This document shows positions 35,757 through 39,290 of a stretch of DNA of 39,290 nt, one piece after another. Source of the DNA: Anaerolineae bacterium. GTDB taxonomy: Bacteria; Chloroflexota; Anaerolineae; Aggregatilineales; JAFGMM01. Location: assembly GCA_016927535.1 (NCBI GenBank), contig JAFGMM010000240.1:1-39290 (forward strand), read 5' to 3'. Under the pieces are notes generated by a model that was not told the DNA's origin, did not search any database, and worked only from the letters and a program-made list of their open reading frames with translations. Position numbers and translations under genes: made by a program. Position 1 is the first letter of the stretch. Every line of letters starts with the position of its first letter.

Positions 35757-35787
35757 TAAAAAATCCCCACAGGCGAACCTGTGGGGA
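35757..35787 (-). terminator. intrinsic terminator of the two-TM gene
   Basis: TCCCCACAGG and CCTGTGGGGA form a perfect 10-bp stem with a 4-nt loop, followed on the minus strand by TTTTTT. It lies 32 bp past the stop at 35819. This separates the upstream Flp-like unit from the TadE unit. Confidence 0.9.
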
Positions 35788-35818
35788 CCGCTGAGAGGAC
35801 GGTGAAGAAGTTCAAGTT

Positions 35819-36574
35819 CTAGTAGGGAAAATCCTGGACAAACTGGTTGACGATAGCCATTGAAGTACCCGATACGGTGTAGAGCCAGGGGCCATGCGTC
35901 CAGCTCAGCGAGTTCACGGTTCCGACCCGGTAGTAGATGTAGCTAACATCACCCAGGCCGATGGCGAAGTTGCCGACGCTGCCTTTCTTGCTGGCGTACT
36001 CTCGAAGTTTGCGCATCACGAAAAGCGCCTCGTTTTCCGAGACCATCTCCTCTGCGCTGACCGATGCCGCCTCGCCGGTGGCGAGTGTATAGGTGCTGGC
36101 GATGCTGCCGTTGCTTGCCACGCCGAGCTTTGCCAGGACTTTGCTCTGCGCATCCGTCGAGACATCGCGCACGAAGTCGCCGACGTTCATGGGCAGCAGA
36201 CCGTAAGTGCTGCCGGGGCTGGCGACCAAGCGGCTGTCCAGGTTATAGGGAGCGGCTATGGCGCTCATGTAATCGGTGGCGTTGAGGGAGCGCACCAGCC
36301 CGCCGACGAGCACGCTCACCGTAAACACCAGGACGAACACCGCGCCGGCCATCAGAACCAGAAATGCCAGCTTCTTTTTCTCGGTATACGCGACCTCTTT
36401 GCCGACGACCCGGGAAGCGCGCGCAACATAATAGACTGGGTATGCGATCAGCATCAACATGACGAGCCAGGCGATTTCCCAGTTAGAGGCTTGCGGCTCG
36501 CCGACGACAAGCATCGTGCTTTCGGTTGGGCGCTTACCGCCATTTGTGTTCACCAACGTACCCTGTGCGTTCAT
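35819..36574 (-). CDS. two-span membrane protein of the Flp-like operon
   Basis: 251 residues from the ATG at 36574, with GAAGGG 9 nt upstream; longer starts at 36598 and 36583 would include or touch that site. Two membrane spans (about 32-51 and 68-94) are followed by about 155 extracytoplasmic residues. That part contains TDAQSKVLAKLGVASNGS, SENEALFVMRKLREYASKKG and WTHGPWLYTVSGTS. No named domain is recognised. It lies 74 bp after the Flp-like gene and ends at a strong terminator, so the two form one unit. Confidence 0.8.
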   Translation of the reverse strand: MNAQGTLVNTNGGKRPTESTMLVVGEPQASNWEIAWLVMLMLIAYPVYYVARASRVVGKEVAYTEKKKLAFLVLMAGAVFVLVFTVSVLVGGLVRSLNATDYMSAIAAPYNLDSRLVASPGSTYGLLPMNVGDFVRDVSTDAQSKVLAKLGVASNGSIASTYTLATGEAASVSAEEMVSENEALFVMRKLREYASKKGSVGNFAIGLGDVSYIYYRVGTVNSLSWTHGPWLYTVSGTSMAIVNQFVQDFPY

Positions 36575-36648
36575 CTTAATCATCCCTTCTTTCAACACCC
36601 TTATGTTTCACTTCACACTTTGCCGTTGTTCCCAGTTGAGATGAACGT

Positions 36649-37305
36649 TTACTCTTCGCATTCGTCGGGGTTTTCGCAGCCCGGCGTCTGGATCGTACCG
36701 CTGTTGACCCGCTTGGCCGCCTTGGTCACGACACTGCCGGCTACCTTTTCGAGGTTCCCTTTCAGCGTGACGAAAACCAGGCGGGTTTCATAATCACTAT
36801 AGCCTCGGTCAAACTTGACCCCACGCGCCCCGGTCTTTGGATCGGGATCGACGAATTCGTATGCTTCGGAAGCCGACACGACCGACGAAGCGGTCAGGCA
36901 GCCCGGCAACTCCAGCACCCAATGGCTGATCGCCGGTCCCGGCCCGGTCGCTTGCGAGGTCACCGAATAGCCGACCGTGGTCGTATCACTCGACTCGTTG
37001 TACACCCAGGTCATCAACTCAAAACGATGGATATCGGATGTCGCCGTGACCGGATACGTGGCTTCCTCTTCGGGGACGCAGACCATCGCGGCTTCGGGCG
37101 TCTGCGCGCCGAAGACCGCATCGACAATCGTCTGGTAGGTCTCGCCGAGCCACGGCGACAGCATCACACCCAACGCAGCGAACAACAGCCCGGTCGCGCC
37201 GCCGATAACCGGCCAGTACTCCGAGACCGCCTGGCCGCGCTGCATCCGCCGCGCTTGGGGGCCGCCGACGAAAATCTTGAACTTCAACCATATTCTCTCA
37301 AACAT
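36649..37305 (-). CDS. Flp/prepilin-like protein with a C-terminal extension
   Basis: 218 residues. The N-terminus carries a prepilin-type signature: after a positively charged leader, G24 is followed by QAVSEYWPVIGGATGLLFAAL, with Glu29 at +5 from the presumed cut and Tyr next to it, as in Flp pilins. The hydrophobic stretch (31-49) is the pilin-like helix. Unlike short Flp pilins it has about 160 extra residues with a possible disulfide pair (VCVPEEEATYP, PGCLTASSV) and an acidic C-terminus ending in CENPDECEE. GGAGGA lies about 8 nt before the ATG. It opens the operon beside the two-component system and is probably a minor pilin-like surface protein. Confidence 0.78.
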   Translation of the reverse strand: MFERIWLKFKIFVGGPQARRMQRGQAVSEYWPVIGGATGLLFAALGVMLSPWLGETYQTIVDAVFGAQTPEAAMVCVPEEEATYPVTATSDIHRFELMTWVYNESSDTTTVGYSVTSQATGPGPAISHWVLELPGCLTASSVVSASEAYEFVDPDPKTGARGVKFDRGYSDYETRLVFVTLKGNLEKVAGSVVTKAAKRVNSGTIQTPGCENPDECEE

Positions 37306-37333
37306 TTTATCAATCCTCCACCAAGAAGCCAGA

Positions 37334-37361
37334 CCTATAAGTCCGCGTGGCTTTGATTCAA
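37334..37361 (-). promoter_or_regulatory. candidate promoter of the Flp-like operon
   Basis: Minus strand TTGAAT (37361-37356), a 16-nt spacer, TATAGG (37339-37334). The leader would be about 22 nt and includes the ribosome-binding site. Confidence 0.45.
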
Positions 37362-37408
37362 TCCACTTTCATTAACCTATAATTGAACGAAGCTGTAAAC
37401 GAGCAGGT

Positions 37409-37440
37409 GGGGGAACTTTTTATCCACCAGATGGGGGATA
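37409..37440. promoter_or_regulatory. GGGGGA-box element upstream of the Flp-like operon
   Basis: GGGGGA boxes start at 37409 and 37433 (24-nt step) around TATCCACCAG. It lies about 48 bp upstream of the candidate -35 and 9 bp after the response-regulator terminator stem. It matches the TadE-operon element (35569-35600) at 26 of 32 positions. Confidence 0.7.
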
Positions 37441-37445
37441 TCGAA

Positions 37446-37473
37446 GGGCTGCCGGGCGCGCACCCGGCAGCCC
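37446..37473 (-). terminator. terminator hairpin after the response regulator
   Basis: GGGCTGCCGGG (37446-37456) and CCCGGCAGCCC (37463-37473) form a perfect 11-bp stem with a 6-nt loop, 2 nt past the stop codon. No strong T-tract follows, but the stem is very stable. Confidence 0.7.
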
Positions 37474-37475
37474 TG

Positions 37476-38117
37476 TCAATCAAGCAGATTGTGTTGCAGC
37501 GCCAGCGCGACCGCCTCGACACGGCTGGCGACGCCGAGCTTCGAGAAAATGTTGCTCACGTGGGTCTTCACGGTCGAGCGCCCGATCATCAGCCGGTCGG
37601 CGATCTCGGCATTGTTCAACCCCTCGACCAGCAGGACCAATACCTCACGCTCGCGCGGGGTCAGGTCATCGCCGGGCGCGGGCGGCTCGGTCGCCGCCTG
37701 GATCAGGGCTTGGGTCGCTTCGGGGGCCAGCGTGGGCCGGCCGGCATAGGCCGCACGGATCGCGACCGCGAGTTCGTCCGCCGAGATGTTCTTCAGCAAA
37801 TAGCTGATCGCCCCGGCCTGGAGCGCCTCCTGCACCAGTTCGCCCTCTTTGAAGCTGGTCAGGGCGATCACCTGGACCGTCGGCCAGCGCTTGCGGATCG
37901 CGCGGGTGGCCTCGACGCCGTTCATCCCCGGCATCATCATATCCATCAGCACCACGTCCGGGGCCAACCGTTCGCACATGAGCAGCGCCTCCTCGCCGCC
38001 GGCCGCCTCGCCGACCAGTTCCAGGTCATCCTGAACCCGGAGGAAGAATCCCAATCCCTTACGTACCATCGCATGGTCGTCTACGATCATCACACGGATG
38101 GTTTTTGTTTCGCTCAT
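37476..38117 (-). CDS. NarL/LuxR-family response regulator
   Basis: 213 residues. The receiver domain (about 7-125) has the acidic pair D13-D14, the phospho-acceptor D59 ([13 protein letters not shown]), T87 and K109. The LuxR-type helix-turn-helix spans about 149-210: [22 protein letters not shown] and [17 protein letters not shown]. It starts 4 bp after the sensor kinase stop and is therefore co-transcribed with it. It is the best candidate to bind the GGGGGA elements upstream of the pilin-like operons; that is inference from position only. Confidence 0.95.
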   Translation of the reverse strand: MSETKTIRVMIVDDHAMVRKGLGFFLRVQDDLELVGEAAGGEEALLMCERLAPDVVLMDMMMPGMNGVEATRAIRKRWPTVQVIALTSFKEGELVQEALQAGAISYLLKNISADELAVAIRAAYAGRPTLAPEATQALIQAATEPPAPGDDLTPREREVLVLLVEGLNNAEIADRLMIGRSTVKTHVSNIFSKLGVASRVEAVALALQHNLLD

Positions 38118-38121
38118 CGCA

Positions 38122-39290
38122 CTACCGCCTTTCCCAGGTCACCCGGATTTGCGCCCCCTGGCCGGGCCGGCTGGCCGCTTCAAAGGCCGCGCCAACTTTC
38201 TCGGCGCGCTCTTGCATGATGCTCAAGCCGAAATGCCCGGCGGGGATATCGTCCGGGTCGAAACCACGGCCATTATCCATAATACTCAAAGTGACGGCGC
38301 TGTCACATTCGCACAGCGCGACCGTCACCCGGTCGGCGCCGGCGTGGCGGGCGACGTTGTTCAGCGCCTCCTGCGCGATGCGATATAGGGCGATTCGCAC
38401 GTCCACCGGCAAGGGGTGCCGGGCCTCAATCGTCAAATTGATGTCAACGCCGGTGCGCCCCGCGACCGACTCGGCAAGCTGGCGCAGCATGTCGCTCAGA
38501 TCGGCCCGCTCCAGGGCGTGCGGGCGCATCTCCAGCAGCAGCGCGCGCATCTCGGCCAGGGCGCCCCGCGTCAGCCGCCGCAGATCCACGAGACTTTCCC
38601 GCCCCATTTCGGCATCGCGCTCCCAGAGGACCGGCAGCACGTCGGCGATCAGGCTGGCCGAAAAGAGCATCTGGCTCACCGCGTCGTGGAGTTCATTCGC
38701 CAGCCGACCGCGCTCTTCCATCACCGACAGGTACTTCGCCTCGTTATGCAGCCGGGCGTTCTCTAAGGCAATGGCGGCGTGATCGGCGAAGGCGCGGAGC
38801 CGCGTGCCGTGTTCGGGGGTGAAGAATCCGGGTATGCTGCTATCCAGGTTGATAAAGCCGATCACTTTTGCTCCCAAGATAATTGGGCTGCCGGCATACG
38901 AGCGCACCCAGCGCGCCTCAGGGATATCCAGCCAGGATTCGTCCGCGTGTGTGTCCGGGATAACGACCGGCCAGCCGGTCGCCAACATCTGCCGCTGGTT
39001 AGGTGTCTCCTCGATCACGTAGCGGCGCGCCAGCACCGCCGTCTCGGAAGTATACTCGGCGTATCCCCGGCAGTAAACCAGGCGCGCGACCCCAGGGTCT
39101 TCGATCAACATGACGTTGGCGGCGTCGTGCGGCACCACAAAGCCGACGTTGGCAAGAATACCCTCAAGCACCTCGTCCAGGTCCAGCGTGCTGGTGAGCG
39201 CGGCGGTCACTTCGCTGAGCGCCTCGGCGAGCACGCGCAGTTTGTGCTCGGCGGCCTCGGCGCGTGCGCGCTCGGTGATCTCGTTTCTAA
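38122..39290 (-). CDS. NarL-type sensor histidine kinase, PAS(?)-GAF-HisKA_3 (5' end outside window)
   Basis: The reading frame is open to the right edge, so the gene is partial. The first visible residues ([16 protein letters not shown]) match the classic end of a PAS domain, so a PAS likely lies outside the window. A GTG at 39234 is not needed as the start. A GAF domain follows ([16 protein letters not shown] to [12 protein letters not shown]), then HisKA_3 ([20 protein letters not shown]) with the phospho-histidine, and a HATPase ([34 protein letters not shown]). It is a soluble kinase paired with the NarL-type regulator downstream. Confidence 0.94.
   Translation of the reverse strand, partial: RNEITERARAEAAEHKLRVLAEALSEVTAALTSTLDLDEVLEGILANVGFVVPHDAANVMLIEDPGVARLVYCRGYAEYTSETAVLARRYVIEETPNQRQMLATGWPVVIPDTHADESWLDIPEARWVRSYAGSPIILGAKVIGFINLDSSIPGFFTPEHGTRLRAFADHAAIALENARLHNEAKYLSVMEERGRLANELHDAVSQMLFSASLIADVLPVLWERDAEMGRESLVDLRRLTRGALAEMRALLLEMRPHALERADLSDMLRQLAESVAGRTGVDINLTIEARHPLPVDVRIALYRIAQEALNNVARHAGADRVTVALCECDSAVTLSIMDNGRGFDPDDIPAGHFGLSIMQERAEKVGAAFEAASRPGQGAQIRVTWERR

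Larger units (their letters stand above)
35428..35818 (-). promoter_or_regulatory. 391-bp leader region of the TadE operon
   Basis: It contains a candidate promoter (35503-35531), three GGGGGA boxes (35569-35620) and the terminator of the upstream two-TM gene (35757-35787). No gene is visible in it. Confidence 0.7.

Overview
This 39.3-kb, high-GC window is most likely from an uncultured Chloroflexota bacterium, probably Anaerolineae-like. The reasons are mixed. It has an RsbU/RsbW-like fusion beside a STAS protein, a giant DUF11 plus thrombospondin-3 surface protein, TadE/Flp-like proteins and one carrying SdrD-B-like domains, a CSLREA beta-helix protein, coenzyme F420 genes (cofE, npdG), and short GC-rich intergenic palindromes. 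There is no rRNA or tRNA here, so the taxonomic call is an inference from gene content.

Layout. 1-2576 (minus): the 5' end of a family-5 ABC solute-binding protein, then a partner-switching pair (STAS anti-anti-sigma, and a kinase-GAF-PP2C fusion). 2662-3325 (plus): two tandem paralogous small membrane/coiled-coil proteins. 3329-8315 (minus): an SH3b-SGNH-like secreted protein behind its own promoter, then tex, a ROK kinase and nanE (transcribed nanE, ROK, tex). 8471-13369 (minus): a 1632-residue secreted repeat protein. 13370-13990: AT-rich intergenic DNA with short direct repeats. 13991-19289 (plus): comM/yifB, a perfect 31-bp inverted repeat, a Nif3-family protein, and a GH3 glycosidase with an acidic insert. 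19417-23105 (minus): UbiA prenyltransferase, soluble histidine kinase, DUF3592 protein and glycerate 2-kinase, tightly packed. 23177-26738 (plus): a 39-residue membrane peptide, threonine synthase, and a CSLREA beta-helix protein. 26812-31006 (minus): ssnA-like aminohydrolase, an alpha-helical protein, npdG and cofE. 31200-37305 (minus): a secreted pentapeptide-repeat protein and a cluster of TadG-, TadE-, TadE-SdrB-, two-TM and Flp-like proteins. 37476-39290 (minus): a NarL-type response regulator and a PAS(?)-GAF histidine kinase that runs off the window.

The most interesting part is 31.2-39.3 kb. A two-component system sits directly upstream of two transcription units that encode prepilin-like and TadE-like surface proteins. 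Both units carry the same roughly 32-bp element: paired GGGGGA boxes exactly 24 bp apart around a conserved TCCACCA core. The elements sit about 38 and 48 bp upstream of the best -35 candidates, a difference of one helical turn. No Tad secretion ATPase or TadB/TadC platform gene is in the window. The cluster could be a co-regulated surface module served by a pilus machine encoded elsewhere.

Several proteins here are modified relatives of known families: a GH3 enzyme whose final Fn3-like strand appears separated by an acidic tract, a ROK kinase without the zinc cysteines, an SGNH-like protein without the expected histidine, and a surface protein in which an unrecognised cysteine-containing domain of about 108 residues occurs twice. 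All start sites below were chosen by ribosome-binding-site position and family N-termini.
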